Source of the DNA: Salmonella enterica subsp. diarizonae
GTDB taxonomy: Bacteria > Pseudomonadota > Gammaproteobacteria > Enterobacterales > Enterobacteriaceae
DNA: 64,000 bases
Assembly: GCF_008692785.1 (NCBI RefSeq)
Contig: NZ_VXJV01000004.1
Coordinates: forward strand, 186,001 to 250,000
Direction of reading: 5' to 3'
Shown here: positions 1-11,451 of the stretch, in pieces
How positions within the stretch are numbered: position 1 is the first letter of the stretch
Layout of the letters: every line of letters begins with the position of its first letter
Program-made: the position numbers and the translations under genes
Notes under the pieces: generated by a model
What the model was told of the DNA's origin: nothing
The model's database searches: none
The model's input: only the letters and a program-made list of their open reading frames with translations

Positions 1-1
1 G

Positions 2-1756
2 TTTAAAGTCGGTCCGGTTCCGATCTTTTATAGCCCCTATTTACAGCTACCCGTCGGTGACAAACGTCGCTCAGGTTTCCTGATCCCGAACGCGAAATAC
101 ACGACCAAGAACTATTTCGAATTCTACTTACCGTATTACTGGAACATCGCGCCCAATATGGACGCCACCATTACCCCGCACTATATGCACCGCCGCGGCA
201 ATATTATGTGGGAGAACGAATTCCGTTATCTCACGCAGGCGGGCGCGGGGCTGATGGAATTAGACTATCTGCCTTCTGATAAAGTCTATGAAGACGATCA
301 CCCCAAAGAGGGCGATAAGCACCGCTGGTTATTCTACTGGCAGCACTCAGGCGTGATGGATCAGGTGTGGCGTTTTAACGTCGATTACACCAAAGTCAGC
401 GACTCCAGCTATTTTAACGATTTCGATAGTAAGTACGGTTCCAGTACTGACGGCTACGCAACGCAGAAATTCAGCGTCGGCTACGCCGTACAAAACTTTG
501 ACGCTACGGTGTCGACCAAGCAATTCCAGGTATTTAACGATCAGAACAACAGCAGCTACTCGGCGGAGCCGCAGTTAGACGTTAACTACTATCATAACGA
601 TCTTGGGCCGTTTGATACCCGGATTTACGGCCAGGCGGTACACTTTGTCAACACCAGAGACGATATGCCGGAAGCGACCCGCGTCCACCTGGAGCCGACC
701 ATCAACTTGCCGCTCTCCAACCGCTGGGGCAGCCTGAACACCGAAGCGAAGCTGATGGCGACGCACTACCAGCAAACGAATCTGGATGCCTATAACAATA
801 ATTCAGCGAACGTGAATAAGCTGGATGATTCGGTTAACCGCGTCATGCCGCAGTTTAAAGTCGACGGGAAATTAGTCTTCGAACGTGATATGGCGATGCT
901 GGCGCCGGGGTATACCCAAACGCTGGAACCACGCGTGCAGTACCTGTATGTGCCGTATCGCGACCAGAGCGGCATCTATAACTACGACTCTTCTTTACTG
1001 CAATCCGACTATAACGGCCTGTTCCGCGACCGCACTTATGGCGGTCTCGACCGTATTGCTTCCGCCAACCAGGTCACGACCGGCGTCACAACACGCATTT
1101 ATGATGATGCCGCCGTTGAACGTTTTAACGTTTCTGTGGGTCAAATCTACTATTTCACGGAGTCTCGCACCGGCGATGACAACATTAAATGGGAGAATGA
1201 CGACAAAACCGGTTCGCTGGTTTGGGCAGGCGACACTTACTGGCGTATTTCAGAACGCTGGGGTCTGCGTAGCGGAGTACAGTACGATACCCGTCTGGAT
1301 AGCGTCGCCACCAGCAGCAGCAGCCTCGAATACCGTCGGGATCAGGATCGTCTGGTACAGTTGAACTACCGCTATGCCAGCCCGGAATATATTCAGGCCA
1401 CGTTGCCTTCGTATTATTCCACGGCAGAGCAGTATAAAAACGGCATCAACCAGGTGGGCGCGGTGGCAAGTTGGCCAATTGCCGATCGCTGGTCAATTGT
1501 CGGCGCGTACTACTTCGATACCAATTCGAGTAAACCTGCAGACCAGATGCTCGGCTTGCAGTACAACTCTTGCTGCTATGCGATCCGCGTCGGATACGAA
1601 CGTAAGCTGAACGGTTGGGATAACGATAAACAACACGCGATTTATGATAACGCGATCGGCTTCAACATTGAGCTGCGCGGTTTGAGCTCTAACTACGGCC
1701 TCGGCACGCAAGAAATGTTGCGTTCTAACATTCTGCCGTATCAAAGCTCTATGTAA
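2..1756 (+). CDS. lptD: LPS-assembly outer membrane protein LptD (5' end missing)
   Basis: LptD is the outer-membrane beta-barrel that, plugged by LptE, inserts lipopolysaccharide into the outer leaflet. The frame is open from base 2, so the gene begins outside the window; 584 C-terminal residues are visible, against about 784-786 for the family, so the signal peptide and most of the periplasmic beta-jellyroll domain are missing. The visible part is the barrel, rich in alternating aromatic strands. The adjacent cysteine pair of the family (SCCYAIRV, codons at 1571-1576), which forms disulfides with the N-terminal domain, is present. It is the first gene of the surA-pdxA-rsmA-apaG-apaH string. 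Identity is certain; some loop residues (for example around 240-260 and 790-830) look different from Typhimurium as I remember it. Confidence 0.97.
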   Translation, partial: FKVGPVPIFYSPYLQLPVGDKRRSGFLIPNAKYTTKNYFEFYLPYYWNIAPNMDATITPHYMHRRGNIMWENEFRYLTQAGAGLMELDYLPSDKVYEDDHPKEGDKHRWLFYWQHSGVMDQVWRFNVDYTKVSDSSYFNDFDSKYGSSTDGYATQKFSVGYAVQNFDATVSTKQFQVFNDQNNSSYSAEPQLDVNYYHNDLGPFDTRIYGQAVHFVNTRDDMPEATRVHLEPTINLPLSNRWGSLNTEAKLMATHYQQTNLDAYNNNSANVNKLDDSVNRVMPQFKVDGKLVFERDMAMLAPGYTQTLEPRVQYLYVPYRDQSGIYNYDSSLLQSDYNGLFRDRTYGGLDRIASANQVTTGVTTRIYDDAAVERFNVSVGQIYYFTESRTGDDNIKWENDDKTGSLVWAGDTYWRISERWGLRSGVQYDTRLDSVATSSSSLEYRRDQDRLVQLNYRYASPEYIQATLPSYYSTAEQYKNGINQVGAVASWPIADRWSIVGAYYFDTNSSKPADQMLGLQYNSCCYAIRVGYERKLNGWDNDKQHAIYDNAIGFNIELRGLSSNYGLGTQEMLRSNILPYQSSM

Positions 1757-1809
1757 TCTGATTGATTTACCACGTAATCCGCATTGCGGTTAATTGAAAT
1801 GGAAAAAGT

Positions 1810-3096
1810 ATGAAGAACTGGAAAACGCTGCTTCTCGGTATCGCCATGATCGCGAATACCAGTTTCGCTGCCCCCCAGGTAGTCGATAAAGTCGCAGCCG
1901 TCGTCAATAATGGCGTCGTGCTGGAAAGCGACGTTGATGGCTTAATGCAATCAGTCAAACTCAACGCGGGTCAGGCAGGTCAGCAGCTTCCGGACGACGC
2001 CACGCTGCGTCATCAGATCCTGGAACGTTTGATTATGGATCAAATTATCCTGCAAATGGGTCAAAAGATGGGGGTGAAAATCACGGATGAGCAGTTGGAT
2101 GAGGCCATCGCCAACATCGCCAAACAGAACAATATGACGATGGATCAGATGCGCAGCCGCCTGGCTTACGATGGGCTGAACTATTCAACCTACCGTAACC
2201 AGATTCGTAAAGAGATGATTATCTCTGAAGTGCGCAACAACGAGGTTCGTCGCCGTATCACCGTTTTGCCGCAAGAAGTTGACGCGCTGGCAAAACAGAT
2301 TGGCACCCAAAACGACGCCAGCACCGAGCTGAACCTGAGCCATATCCTGATTGCACTGCCGGAAAACCCCACCTCCGGGCAGGTTAACGACGCGCAACGC
2401 CAGGCGGAAAGCATTGTTGAAGAAGCGCGTAACGGCGCAGATTTCGGCAAACTGGCGATTACCTACTCTGCCGACCAGCAGGCGTTAAAAGGCGGTCAGA
2501 TGGGCTGGGGCCGTATTCAGGAGCTGCCGGGGATTTTCGCCCAGGCGCTGAGTACAGCAAAGAAAGGCGACATTGTCGGCCCGATTCGCTCCGGCGTCGG
2601 CTTCCACATTCTGAAAGTAAACGACCTGCGCGGTCAGAGCCCGAATATCTCCGTGACCGAAGTTCACGCTCGTCACATTCTTCTTAAGCCGTCGCCGATC
2701 ATGACCGATCAGCAGGCGCGCCTGAAGCTGGAAGAAATTGCGGCTGACATTAAGAGTGGTAAAACCACGTTTGCCGCCGCGGCGAAAGAGTACTCTCAGG
2801 ACCCTGGCTCCGCTAACCAGGGCGGTGATTTAGGTTGGGCTACGCCAGATATTTTTGATCCGGCGTTCCGCGACGCGCTGACGAAGCTGCATAAAGGCCA
2901 AATGAGCGCGCCGGTACACTCCTCTTTCGGCTGGCATCTGATCGAATTGCTGGATACGCGTAAGGTAGATAAAACCGACGCGGCGCAGAAAGATCGCGCT
3001 TATCGTATGCTGATGAACCGTAAATTCTCAGAAGAAGCGGCGACCTGGATGCAAGAACAGCGAGCCAGTGCTTACGTTAAGATTCTGAGTAACTAA
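1810..3096 (+). CDS. surA: Periplasmic chaperone and peptidyl-prolyl isomerase SurA
   Basis: SurA escorts unfolded outer membrane proteins, including LptD, through the periplasm to the BAM complex. The 428-residue product has a Sec signal peptide (about residues 1-20, cleaved after NTSFA), an N-terminal chaperone module, two parvulin domains (about 170-270 and 280-380, with [13 protein letters not shown] and [13 protein letters not shown] at their starts) and a C-terminal helix that completes the chaperone core. Length is as in E. coli. It lies 53 bases after lptD, and its TAA stop shares one base with the pdxA start (TAATG), indicating translational coupling. Confidence 0.98.
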   Translation: MKNWKTLLLGIAMIANTSFAAPQVVDKVAAVVNNGVVLESDVDGLMQSVKLNAGQAGQQLPDDATLRHQILERLIMDQIILQMGQKMGVKITDEQLDEAIANIAKQNNMTMDQMRSRLAYDGLNYSTYRNQIRKEMIISEVRNNEVRRRITVLPQEVDALAKQIGTQNDASTELNLSHILIALPENPTSGQVNDAQRQAESIVEEARNGADFGKLAITYSADQQALKGGQMGWGRIQELPGIFAQALSTAKKGDIVGPIRSGVGFHILKVNDLRGQSPNISVTEVHARHILLKPSPIMTDQQARLKLEEIAADIKSGKTTFAAAAKEYSQDPGSANQGGDLGWATPDIFDPAFRDALTKLHKGQMSAPVHSSFGWHLIELLDTRKVDKTDAAQKDRAYRMLMNRKFSEEAATWMQEQRASAYVKILSN

Positions 3097-4085
3097 TGAG
3101 CAGTGCGCAACGCGTTGTTATCACTCCCGGCGAACCCGCCGGGATTGGCCCCGATCTTGTTGTCCAACTGGCGCAACGCGCGTGGCCGATTGAACTGGTC
3201 GTCTGTGCGGATGGCGCGCTCCTGACGGAGCGGGCCGCCATGCTCGGCCTGCCCCTCTCGCTTCTCCCTTACTCGCCTGATGTCCCCGCTGCGCCACAGC
3301 CCGCGGGAACGCTGACCCTATTGCCGGTCTCGCTGCGCGCGCCTGCTATTCCCGGTCAGTTGACGGTAGAAAATGGCCCCTATGTGGTGGAAACGCTGGC
3401 GCGGGCCTGCGACGGCTGTCTGCAACATGAATTCGCGGCGCTGATCACCGGGCCGGTGCACAAAGGCGTGATCAATGACGCCGGCATTCCGTTCACCGGA
3501 CATACGGAGTTTTTTGAGGAACGCTCGCAGGCGAAAAAAGTGGTGATGATGCTGGCGACCGAAGCGTTACGTGTCGCGCTGGCGACCACGCATTTGCCGC
3601 TGCGGGCGATTGCAGACGCCATCACCTCTGCGCTTTTGCACGAAGTGATTGCTATTTTGCATCACGATTTGCGGACCAAATTTGGTATTGCCGAACCGCG
3701 CATTCTTGTCTGTGGCCTGAATCCGCACGCGGGCGAAGGCGGTCATATGGGCACGGAAGAGATAGACACCATCATTCCGGTGCTCGACGAGCTGCGGGCG
3801 CAGGGAATGCACCTTACCGGTCCGCTGCCCGCCGATACGCTGTTTCAGCCCAAATATCTCGACCATGCTGATGCGGTGCTGGCAATGTACCACGATCAGG
3901 GCCTGCCCGTGCTAAAATACCAGGGATTCGGTCGGGGAGTGAATATTACGCTCGGCCTACCTTTTATTCGAACCTCCGTTGACCACGGCACCGCGCTTGA
4001 ACTGGCGGGCCAGGGAAAAGCGGATGTCGGCAGTTTTATTACGGCGCTTAATCTCGCCATCAAAATGATTGTTAATACCCAATGA
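3096..4085 (+). CDS. pdxA: 4-hydroxythreonine-4-phosphate dehydrogenase PdxA
   Basis: PdxA oxidises 4-phosphohydroxy-L-threonine with NAD(P)+ in the DXP-dependent route to pyridoxal 5'-phosphate; the product then condenses with deoxyxylulose phosphate on PdxJ. The 329-residue protein is full length. The metal-ligand histidines of the family can be recognised in [24 protein letters not shown] and [12 protein letters not shown]. The start overlaps the surA stop by one base, and the end overlaps the rsmA start by four (ATGA), so all three are probably coupled in translation. Cytoplasmic. Confidence 0.98.
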
Positions 4086-4903
4086 ATAATCGAGTCCATC
4101 AGGGCCATTTAGCCCGTAAACGCTTCGGGCAAAACTTTCTCAACGATCGGTTTGTGATCGACAGTATTGTTTCTGCTATTAATCCGCAAAAAGGCCAGGC
4201 GATGGTTGAAATCGGCCCCGGTCTGGCCGCGCTGACGGAACCGGTCGGCGAACGACTGGATAAGCTCACGGTCATCGAGCTTGACCGCGATCTGGCGGCG
4301 CGTTTGCAAACCCATCCGTTCTTAGGGCCGAAACTGACCATTTATCAGCAGGACGCCATGACCATGAACTTTGGCGAACTGTCTGCGCAGTTGGGCCAAC
4401 CGCTGCGTGTGTTCGGCAATCTGCCCTATAACATCTCCACCCCGCTGATGTTCCATCTCTTTAGCTATACTGATGCCATTGCCGACATGCACTTTATGTT
4501 GCAAAAAGAAGTGGTAAATCGTCTGGTTGCAGGGCCGAACAGCAAAGCGTATGGTCGTTTAAGCGTGATGGCGCAATATTACTGTCAGGTGATCCCGGTG
4601 CTTGAAGTACCGCCATCCGCCTTCACGCCGCCGCCCAAAGTGGACTCCGCCGTGGTGCGTCTGGTTCCACACGCAACGATGCCTTACCCGGTTAAAGATA
4701 TTCGCGTGTTGAGCCGTATTACCACCGAGGCCTTTAACCAGCGCCGTAAAACGATCCGTAACAGCCTCGGCAATCTTTTTAGCGTTGAGACGTTGACGGA
4801 AATGGGTATTGACCCGGCAATGCGCGCGGAAAATATCTCTGTCGCGCAGTACTGCCAGATGGCCAACTATCTGTCGGAAAACGCGCCTTTGAAGGAGAGT
4901 TAA
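4082..4903 (+). CDS. rsmA: 16S rRNA adenine dimethyltransferase RsmA (KsgA)
   Basis: RsmA transfers four methyl groups from S-adenosylmethionine to the two adjacent adenines at the 3' end of 16S rRNA (A1518 and A1519), a late quality-control step in 30S assembly; loss gives kasugamycin resistance. The 273-residue protein carries the SAM-binding motif [13 protein letters not shown], the acidic residue at the end of strand 2 (VIELDRDLA) and the catalytic [10 protein letters not shown] motif. A C-terminal helical domain follows ([11 protein letters not shown]). It overlaps pdxA by four bases and is followed by apaG after two bases. Confidence 0.98.
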
Positions 4904-4905
4904 AT

Positions 4906-5283
4906 ATGATCAATTCGCCCAGAGTGTGTATTCAGGTGCAAAGCGTCTATATTGAGGCGCAATCCTCACCTGACGATGAACGTTACGTTTTTGCCTATAC
5001 CGTGACCATCCGCAATCTGGGCCGGGCGCCAGTGCAGCTACTAGGCCGCTACTGGCTGATTACCAATGGTCATGGCCGTGAAACTGAAGTCCAGGGCGAA
5101 GGTGTGGTTGGCGTCCAGCCGCGCATTGCGCCAGGCGAAGAGTATCAGTACACCAGCGGCGCGGTAATTGAAACGCCGCTGGGCACCATGCAGGGTCATT
5201 ACGAAATGATCGATGAAAATGGCGACGCCTTTACCATCGACATTCCCGTGTTTCGACTCGCCGTCCCTACACTCATTCACTAA
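4906..5283 (+). CDS. apaG: ApaG family protein (fibronectin-like fold)
   Basis: The 125-residue protein is a single ApaG domain, an immunoglobulin or fibronectin-like beta sandwich. Members are linked to Co2+/Mg2+ efflux phenotypes and possibly pyrophosphate binding, but no firm biochemical role is established. Conserved family segments [20 protein letters not shown] and [17 protein letters not shown] are present. It starts two bases after rsmA, preceded by an AAGGAGAG ribosome site inside the rsmA end, and lies ten bases before apaH. Confidence 0.95.
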
Positions 5284-5293
5284 AATTATAGCA

Positions 5294-6142
5294 ATGGCAA
5301 CATACCTCATCGGCGACGTTCACGGTTGCTACGACGAACTGATCGCCTTATTACAGCAAGTGGAATTTACGCCAGAAACAGACACTCTGTGGCTGACTGG
5401 CGATTTGGTCGCCCGCGGTCCCGGTTCTCTGGACGTGTTACGCTACGTCAAAGCACTTGGCGATAGCGTGCGTCTGGTGTTGGGGAATCACGATTTACAT
5501 CTACTGGCCGTATTCGCCGGGATTAGCCGCAACAAACCCAAAGACCGGCTAACCCCGCTTCTTGAAGCGCCGGACGCCGATGAGCTGCTGAATTGGTTAC
5601 GTCGTCAGCCGCTGTTGCAGGTAGACGAGGAGAAAAAGCTGGTCATGGCGCATGCGGGTATTACGCCGCAGTGGGATTTGCAGACGGCAAAAGAGTGCGC
5701 CCGCGATGTTGAAGCGGTGTTGTCGAGCGACTCGTACCCGTTTTTCCTCGACGCGATGTATGGCGATATGCCGAATAACTGGTCGCCGGAGTTAAGCGGT
5801 CTGGCGCGGCTACGCTTTATTACTAATGCCTTTACCCGTATGCGTTACTGCTTTCCTAACGGTCAACTGGATATGTACAGCAAAGCGTCGCCGGAAAATG
5901 CCCCTGCGCCGCTGAAGCCGTGGTTTGCCATTCCAGGGCCAGTGAGCGAGGCTTACAGCATCGCGTTCGGGCACTGGGCGTCGCTGGAAGGGAAAGGGAC
6001 GCCGGAGGGTATTTACGCGCTGGATACCGGCTGCTGCTGGGGCGGAGAGTTGACCTGTTTACGTTGGGAAGATAAACAGTATTTTGTGCAGCCGTCAAAC
6101 CGCCAGATGGATATGGGCGAAGGCGAAGCAATCAACGCCTGA
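5294..6142 (+). CDS. apaH: Symmetrical diadenosine tetraphosphatase ApaH
   Basis: ApaH splits Ap4A symmetrically into two ADP and also removes Np4 caps from RNA. The start is placed at 5294 because [17 protein letters not shown] matches the known family N-terminus. A longer open frame from 5213 lies inside apaG and is not needed. The 282-residue product has the metallophosphatase motifs GDVHGC, GDLVARG and GNHD and later histidines (MAHAG, FGHWAS). The TGA stop lies within the first bases of a REP element that separates it from convergent folA. It is the last gene of the lptD operon. Confidence 0.97.
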   Translation: MATYLIGDVHGCYDELIALLQQVEFTPETDTLWLTGDLVARGPGSLDVLRYVKALGDSVRLVLGNHDLHLLAVFAGISRNKPKDRLTPLLEAPDADELLNWLRRQPLLQVDEEKKLVMAHAGITPQWDLQTAKECARDVEAVLSSDSYPFFLDAMYGDMPNNWSPELSGLARLRFITNAFTRMRYCFPNGQLDMYSKASPENAPAPLKPWFAIPGPVSEAYSIAFGHWASLEGKGTPEGIYALDTGCCWGGELTCLRWEDKQYFVQPSNRQMDMGEGEAINA

Positions 6143-6218
6143 TGGCGCTGCGCTTATCTGGCCTACACAGTCCGTGAGCGTAGGCCGGATAAGACGCCAT
6201 GCGTCGCCATCCGGCAAC
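6139..6218. repeat. REP (BIME) element between apaH and folA
   Basis: Two facing palindromic units with the enterobacterial REP cores: GATGGCGCTGCGCTTATC then GGCCTAC on one side, and GTAGGCCGGATAAG then GTCGCCATCCGGCA on the other. It begins at the apaH stop codon and lies between two convergent genes, the usual REP position, where it can protect transcript 3' ends or bind gyrase or IHF. Confidence 0.9.
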
Positions 6219-6236
6219 ATACATATCCGCCGCCGC

Positions 6237-6719
<483 letters not shown>

Positions 6720-6914
6720 TTATTTCCTGATACCAAAAAAATTGCCGCCACTATACGTAAAGCGCAATCTTTCGTCGACTGACGAAAAGAGGATGAGCAC
6801 GAAAATTTTTCGTTCTGCTGGCGACGCCACTCATTTGATGTGGAGCGCCAGCATTACAGTAGTTCAAAAACAGCCAATTAGCAGTAAAGTTTGCAGAACA
6901 TCACATTTTTTACT

Positions 6915-8777
6915 TTAGATTGACGGTTTGACCTCGGGTTCATCGGCGACCTCCCCGGAATGTTTGCCCTCCGCCGTTCCCTGCCAGCCGTGACGCTGAA
7001 TCAACGACAGATGCTCCCGATCCTCGGTAATAATTTCGCTCAACATCGCGCTGGTACGTTTATAGGCGGCGGCGCGAGATAACGGATCGTTTTCCCCTTT
7101 CGCCATCTCTTCCACCATCTGGGTATTAAAATGGCGGAACAGATCCGCGCGCTCGCGGGCTTCATAACGCCCCAGCCCCAGCGCTTCCAGCGCCTGTCGC
7201 CCGCTTTTGAGCGCGCCTTCGAAAGTTTCACGTTCGGGCATCGCCACGCCGGCCTGTCGCAGGCGAATGTAATGATCGACATCACGAGCGCGGGCGATAA
7301 TCTGCAGATGCGGGAAATGCGTCTTCACCAGTTCGCTCAGTTGCAGATTGGTTTGCGGATCGTCAATGGCGTTAATCAATACCTCCGCCTTCGCCGCTCC
7401 GGCAGATTCCAGCAAATCCATACGCGTCGCGTCGCCATAAAAAACCTTCATGCCGAATTTACGCAGCGTTTCGATATGATCGGGGTCGTGATCGAGCACC
7501 ACCATCTTCACCCCGCTCGACAGCAGCAGACGCCCGGCTATCTGACCAAATCGCCCAAACCCGGCCACAATGACCCGCGGCTGCTCTTCATCGATTTCAT
7601 CCGCCTCGCGCGCTTCGCCCGTCGCGGCCTTCTCCATGCGCGTCAGCAGCACCAGAAAAATCGGCGTTGCCGCCATCGACAGCGCGACCGCCAGCGTCAG
7701 CGCTTTCGCCCACTCCGACTCAAGGACATCCGCCATTTGCGCTGCGCCAAAAACCACAAACGCAAACTCACTTCCCTGGCCTAATAAGACGGCAAACCAG
7801 CGACGCTGTTTTGCCGGTACGCCCAGGGGCCTCGCGACCAGCCACAGCATAACGATTTTGATCGCCAGAAAACCGACCAACAACAGCAGAATACGCAGCG
7901 GATTCTCCACCAGCGTGCCGAAATCAATCGACATGCCGACGCCAATAAAGAACAGCCCCAGCAGCAATCCCTTAAAGGGTTCAATATCGCTTTCCAGCGC
8001 ATGACGATATTCCGAACTCGCCAGCAGAACGCCCGCCAGGAACGCGCCCATCGCCATTGACAGCCCAACCTCTTCGAGCAACAGGCCGAAACCAAACACC
8101 AGAAATAGCGCCACGGCGCTGAACACCTCCCGCAAACCAGAACGCGCGACAAAGCGCAGCGCCGGGCGCGTGACGTAGCGTCCCAACAGCACCACCAGCG
8201 CCAACGCGCCTGCGACTTTTAACGCCGACAGCGCAAACGCGCCAAGCGTGGTGGATGCGCCGCTGGCGGCCAGTAGCGGAATCATCGCCACCAGCGGGAT
8301 CGCCGCGATATCCTGGAACAAAAGCACCGCAAATGCGCTACGCCCCACTTGCGAAACGGTCAGGTTACGCTCATTCATTGCCTGCATGGCGATAGCCGTG
8401 GACGAGAGCGCCAGCGTCATACCGATCAGTTCCGCCACCTGCCAACGCAGGCCAAGAAACATACAGAACAGACCAATCAGTCCGCCGCAGACCACCATCT
8501 GCAACGCGCCGCCGCCAAATACCGAGGCGCGCAGCTTCCATAACCGCTGCGGGTCCAGTTCAAGCCCAATGACAAACAACATCAGCACGACGCCGATTTC
8601 CGCAAAATGCAGAATAGATTCGGCATCCGTCACCAGTCGCAGCCCCCAGGGGCCGATAATGCAACCCGCAATCAGATACCCCAGCACCGAACCTAAGCCC
8701 AAACGTACCGCAATCGGCACAATCAACGCCGCCGAACCAAGATAGATCAGCGCCTGCAGTAGAGTATGACTATCCAT
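6915..8777 (-). CDS. kefC: Glutathione-gated potassium/proton antiporter KefC
   Basis: KefC is an inner membrane K+ efflux system kept shut by glutathione and opened by glutathione-electrophile adducts; efflux acidifies the cytoplasm and protects against methylglyoxal. The start at 8777 ([14 protein letters not shown]) gives 620 residues, the E. coli length; a longer frame adds 32 polar residues inside kefF and is unlikely. It has a CPA2 exchanger domain with about 12 helices (residues 1-380), the regulatory loop [12 protein letters not shown], and a C-terminal KTN/RCK Rossmann domain ([11 protein letters not shown], about residue 400 onward). It overlaps kefF by eight bases. Confidence 0.97.
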   Translation of the reverse strand: MDSHTLLQALIYLGSAALIVPIAVRLGLGSVLGYLIAGCIIGPWGLRLVTDAESILHFAEIGVVLMLFVIGLELDPQRLWKLRASVFGGGALQMVVCGGLIGLFCMFLGLRWQVAELIGMTLALSSTAIAMQAMNERNLTVSQVGRSAFAVLLFQDIAAIPLVAMIPLLAASGASTTLGAFALSALKVAGALALVVLLGRYVTRPALRFVARSGLREVFSAVALFLVFGFGLLLEEVGLSMAMGAFLAGVLLASSEYRHALESDIEPFKGLLLGLFFIGVGMSIDFGTLVENPLRILLLLVGFLAIKIVMLWLVARPLGVPAKQRRWFAVLLGQGSEFAFVVFGAAQMADVLESEWAKALTLAVALSMAATPIFLVLLTRMEKAATGEAREADEIDEEQPRVIVAGFGRFGQIAGRLLLSSGVKMVVLDHDPDHIETLRKFGMKVFYGDATRMDLLESAGAAKAEVLINAIDDPQTNLQLSELVKTHFPHLQIIARARDVDHYIRLRQAGVAMPERETFEGALKSGRQALEALGLGRYEARERADLFRHFNTQMVEEMAKGENDPLSRAAAYKRTSAMLSEIITEDREHLSLIQRHGWQGTAEGKHSGEVADEPEVKPSI

Positions 8778-9300
8778 GATTCGCCTCCTGCCATACCAGT
8801 AAACGCTGTTTATACTGACGCGCCTGCGCCTGTAAGGTCTCGTTATCGCAAATGAACGTGCAGTGCATGGCAAACGGCGGCAGCCACGTTAAACCACAAT
8901 AGAGCGCCGTCGCCTGTAGCGGCTGAGAAAGGACGTCAAATCCCGGATGTGAACCGATAGCAAAATGGTTTTCACCACCGCCGGTCGTTACCGCCCACAG
9001 CAGATGTTTACCGTGCAATGCCGTACCGCCATGACCGTAGGCCCAGCCGTGGGCGAGGACTTTATCCATCCATAATTTGAGTAAAGGAGGGACGCTGTAC
9101 CACTGCATCGGATGCTGCCAGACGATAAGACTCGCGCGCGACAGCGCCTGCTGCTCGGCGGCAACGTCAATATTAAAATCGGGATAGAGGTGATAAAGCG
9201 AACGTATTTCGACGTTTTCCAGCGTCCCTGCCTGTTCAAGCATCCGTTTATTCGCATGAGAGTGATGCGGATACGGATGCGCATAAATAATGAGGATCAT
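8770..9300 (-). CDS. kefF: KefC ancillary quinone oxidoreductase KefF
   Basis: KefF is a flavodoxin-like FMN protein that binds the KefC cytoplasmic domain, is needed for full KefC activity and has quinone reductase activity. It is 176 residues, as in E. coli. The flavodoxin start [20 protein letters not shown], the [20 protein letters not shown] segment and the YGHGG loop are conserved in the family. It precedes kefC with an eight-base overlap, so the two are co-translated. Confidence 0.96.
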   Translation of the reverse strand: MILIIYAHPYPHHSHANKRMLEQAGTLENVEIRSLYHLYPDFNIDVAAEQQALSRASLIVWQHPMQWYSVPPLLKLWMDKVLAHGWAYGHGGTALHGKHLLWAVTTGGGENHFAIGSHPGFDVLSQPLQATALYCGLTWLPPFAMHCTFICDNETLQAQARQYKQRLLVWQEANHG

Positions 9301-9399
9301 GATTAGCCTGTGATTATCGGTTTTTTATCACAAAGTGTAGTGACAAATTCACCAGGCTAATAGTGAATATTATTGAGCAGCTAATCAGAAAAAATTGAA

Positions 9400-9630
9400 T
9401 TAATTATCCAGCTCGCTCATATTTTTCAGCTGATCGCGGTTAATCTGTTCGGTTTTCCCGGTGGCGGCGTTTTTGTAAGACACCATACCGGTATCGTTAT
9501 CGACCTCGGGTTTCCCGTCGGTGACGATAGTTTTGCCATCCGTGGTTTCAACCGCCTGGTTAGAAGAGCATCCTGCGACGGTGAATAGGGTTGCTGCGGT
9601 AAACAGTGCGGTCATAAGACGTTTTTGCAT
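9400..9630 (-). CDS. Small YgdI/YgdR-like lipoprotein
   Basis: A 76-residue secreted lipoprotein. The start at 9630 (MQKRLMTALFTAATLFTVAG) is chosen because it begins a clean lipoprotein signal with the lipobox VAGC and has a GGGAG ribosome site just upstream; an eleven-residue upstream extension is charged and lacks such a site. The mature part (SSNQAVETTDGKTIVTDGKP and on) resembles the YgdI/YgdR (DUF903) family, a small beta domain of unknown function. Lipid attachment at the cysteine is predicted. It stands alone between kefF and yaaU. Confidence 0.88.
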   Translation of the reverse strand: MQKRLMTALFTAATLFTVAGCSSNQAVETTDGKTIVTDGKPEVDNDTGMVSYKNAATGKTEQINRDQLKNMSELDN

Positions 9631-9718
9631 GGTGTTCTCCCTGCTTTTCAGTTGTTTTAGCATGTGACTGTTAACTTTAGCGTTATTGGCGAAAAGCGGG
9701 GAGAAATGCAGAACACTC

Positions 9719-11059
9719 TTAACGAGGGTTATCCGATGGCGTTCCGCGCAAAGTCATGTTTCCGGTCTGTGTTAGCGTCAAGCCGCGAGTTTCCGGGGCA
9801 AACATCACCGATACGCCAAGCCCGACTAACGAAATCAACGCGCCAATCAGCATGACGTTATTAATACCGTAACGAGTAATAAAAATCGGTAATGCCCAGG
9901 TGGAGACAATGGTTCCAATGCGGCTTAATGACATGATGACCCCTACGGCCGAAGCGCGAATGTCCGTAGGGAAGAGTTCATTAGGATAAAGCCATTGCAG
10001 TATGCCCGGTCCGCCGGAAAAGAAGGCGTACACCGCAAACGCCACCACTACCAGTATGATGCCCAGATTTGACACCAGCCCCAGCAACGCCAGCGCAATA
10101 GTCATCATTGCGAAGCTGCCAATAAGCAGAGGGCGACGGCCAATACTGTTTAGCCAGAACATCGCCGGTATACAGCCCAGCATAAAAAAGAGGCTAATCA
10201 CCACATTGCCGAGCGCTGCGCTGCGCCCCTGTTCCCAGCCGAGTAACCCGACGATCTGCGGCCCAAAGGTATAGATAGCGAACATCGGGATCACCTGACA
10301 GGTCCAGATAGCCGCGACGAACAGTACAAACGGGAAATGACGGCGGTTAAACAGTTGCAGGAAGCGGGTCTCCTGCGGCGGCTCATCGTCAAAGCAGACC
10401 GGTTCGCCGAACAGTTTGATCATCATTTGTTCGCACTCTTTTACCCGTCCTTTTCGCAATAGCCAGCGTGGCGATTCCGGCAGGTCAAAGCGGCCAATCA
10501 AAATGATTAAGCATGGGATAAAGGCGCTGCCAAGCATCCAGCGCCAGCCGCCTTCCATGTCATACAACCAATACCCCACCAGATTGGCGCAGGTCGCGCC
10601 GACGTACCACATCGCGGCGATAAAACCGATGGAAAACGCGCGCTGCCGGGTATTGGAAAACTCCGTAATCATGGACGTGGCGATAGGGTAATCCGCGCCG
10701 ATAACAATGCCAATTAAAACGCGCATCACCAGCAATTCAAGCGGCGTGGAAACAAACATGGTCGCCACGGAGATAGCGCCGATAGCGATAATATCAAGCA
10801 GGAACATTTTACGCCGCCCGACTTTATCGCAAATATAGCCAAACAGCGAGGTGCCGATAAACAGTCCGGCAAGCGTAGCCGCGCCGAGCGCGCCAATCCA
10901 TTCAGCATCAAGGTGCAATAGCGGCGTCAGTTGTTCCAGCGCCACGCCAATGATCACCAGCACGTAGCCATCAAGGAACGGGCCGCCGCTTCCCCACAGC
11001 ATAATTCTGCGATGAATGGCGGAGAATTTAAGGTCGTCAAAGTTCCTGGGCTGCGGCAT
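9719..11059 (-). CDS. yaaU: Major facilitator transporter YaaU
   Basis: A 446-residue sugar-porter-like MFS protein with 12 predicted helices; E. coli YaaU is about the same length. The family motif between helices 2 and 3 is visible as GYICDKVGRRK, its second-half counterpart as WLNSIGRRP, and the long central loop is charged (KGRVKECEQMMIKLFGEP). The substrate is unknown. Position next to fixX is conserved with E. coli, which suggests but does not prove a link to carnitine or another organic acid. A REP element separates it from fixX. Confidence 0.93.
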   Translation of the reverse strand: MPQPRNFDDLKFSAIHRRIMLWGSGGPFLDGYVLVIIGVALEQLTPLLHLDAEWIGALGAATLAGLFIGTSLFGYICDKVGRRKMFLLDIIAIGAISVATMFVSTPLELLVMRVLIGIVIGADYPIATSMITEFSNTRQRAFSIGFIAAMWYVGATCANLVGYWLYDMEGGWRWMLGSAFIPCLIILIGRFDLPESPRWLLRKGRVKECEQMMIKLFGEPVCFDDEPPQETRFLQLFNRRHFPFVLFVAAIWTCQVIPMFAIYTFGPQIVGLLGWEQGRSAALGNVVISLFFMLGCIPAMFWLNSIGRRPLLIGSFAMMTIALALLGLVSNLGIILVVVAFAVYAFFSGGPGILQWLYPNELFPTDIRASAVGVIMSLSRIGTIVSTWALPIFITRYGINNVMLIGALISLVGLGVSVMFAPETRGLTLTQTGNMTLRGTPSDNPR

Positions 11060-11084
11060 GGTTATGTCCTGTTTTATCCTGGTT

Positions 11085-11159
11085 GCCTGATGGCGCTGCG
11101 CGTATCAGGCCGACCAGGTCCGTGAGCGTAGGCCGGATAAGCGCAGCGCCATCCGGCAG
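11085..11159. repeat. REP (BIME) element between yaaU and fixX
   Basis: Paired REP units: GCCTGATGGCGCTGCGCGTA with CAGGCCGACCAGG, facing GTAGGCCGGATAAGCGCAGC and GCCATCCGGCAG. It sits between fixX and yaaU on the same strand and probably marks the end of the fixABCX message. Confidence 0.9.
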
Positions 11160-11163
11160 TCAA

Positions 11164-11451
11164 TCAACCGTAGCGAAACTCCACGCCAAAGGTACCGCGC
11201 GGGTATTCCCACTTTTCCAGCGCGCTGTCCAGGCCGAGAATCCGACAGGTACCGCATTCCAGACAGCCGGCGTAGTCAAACCGCACGCTGCCGTCATCCT
11301 GCTTCTTGTACAGCCCGGCGGGACATGCCTTAATCAGCACCTCCAGCGCCTGCTTATCCGGTTCGGTTTTCAGCACGATATGCGGGTTATTTTCATCGAC
11401 GTTGAATTTATTAACGCCCAGCTTGACGTCAACATTGACGGGGGAAGTCAT
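11164..11451 (-). CDS. fixX: Ferredoxin-like protein FixX
   Basis: FixX carries electrons with the FixABC complex; in the carnitine system it is thought to feed crotonobetaine reduction under anaerobic conditions. The 95-residue protein has cysteines in CPAGLY and CLECGTCRILG, matching the ferredoxin-like domain of ETF-ubiquinone oxidoreductases. It overlaps fixC by four bases and is the last gene of fixABCX. Confidence 0.96.
   Translation of the reverse strand: MTSPVNVDVKLGVNKFNVDENNPHIVLKTEPDKQALEVLIKACPAGLYKKQDDGSVRFDYAGCLECGTCRILGLDSALEKWEYPRGTFGVEFRYG

Noticed and set aside
5213-5293. Longer start for apaH inside apaG
   Set aside because: The family N-terminus begins at [11 protein letters not shown] (5294); the extra 27 residues overlap apaG and match nothing.
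7131-7784. Open frame of 217 codons on the plus strand
   Set aside because: It is antisense to the KefC C-terminal domain, and the composition is shadow-like.
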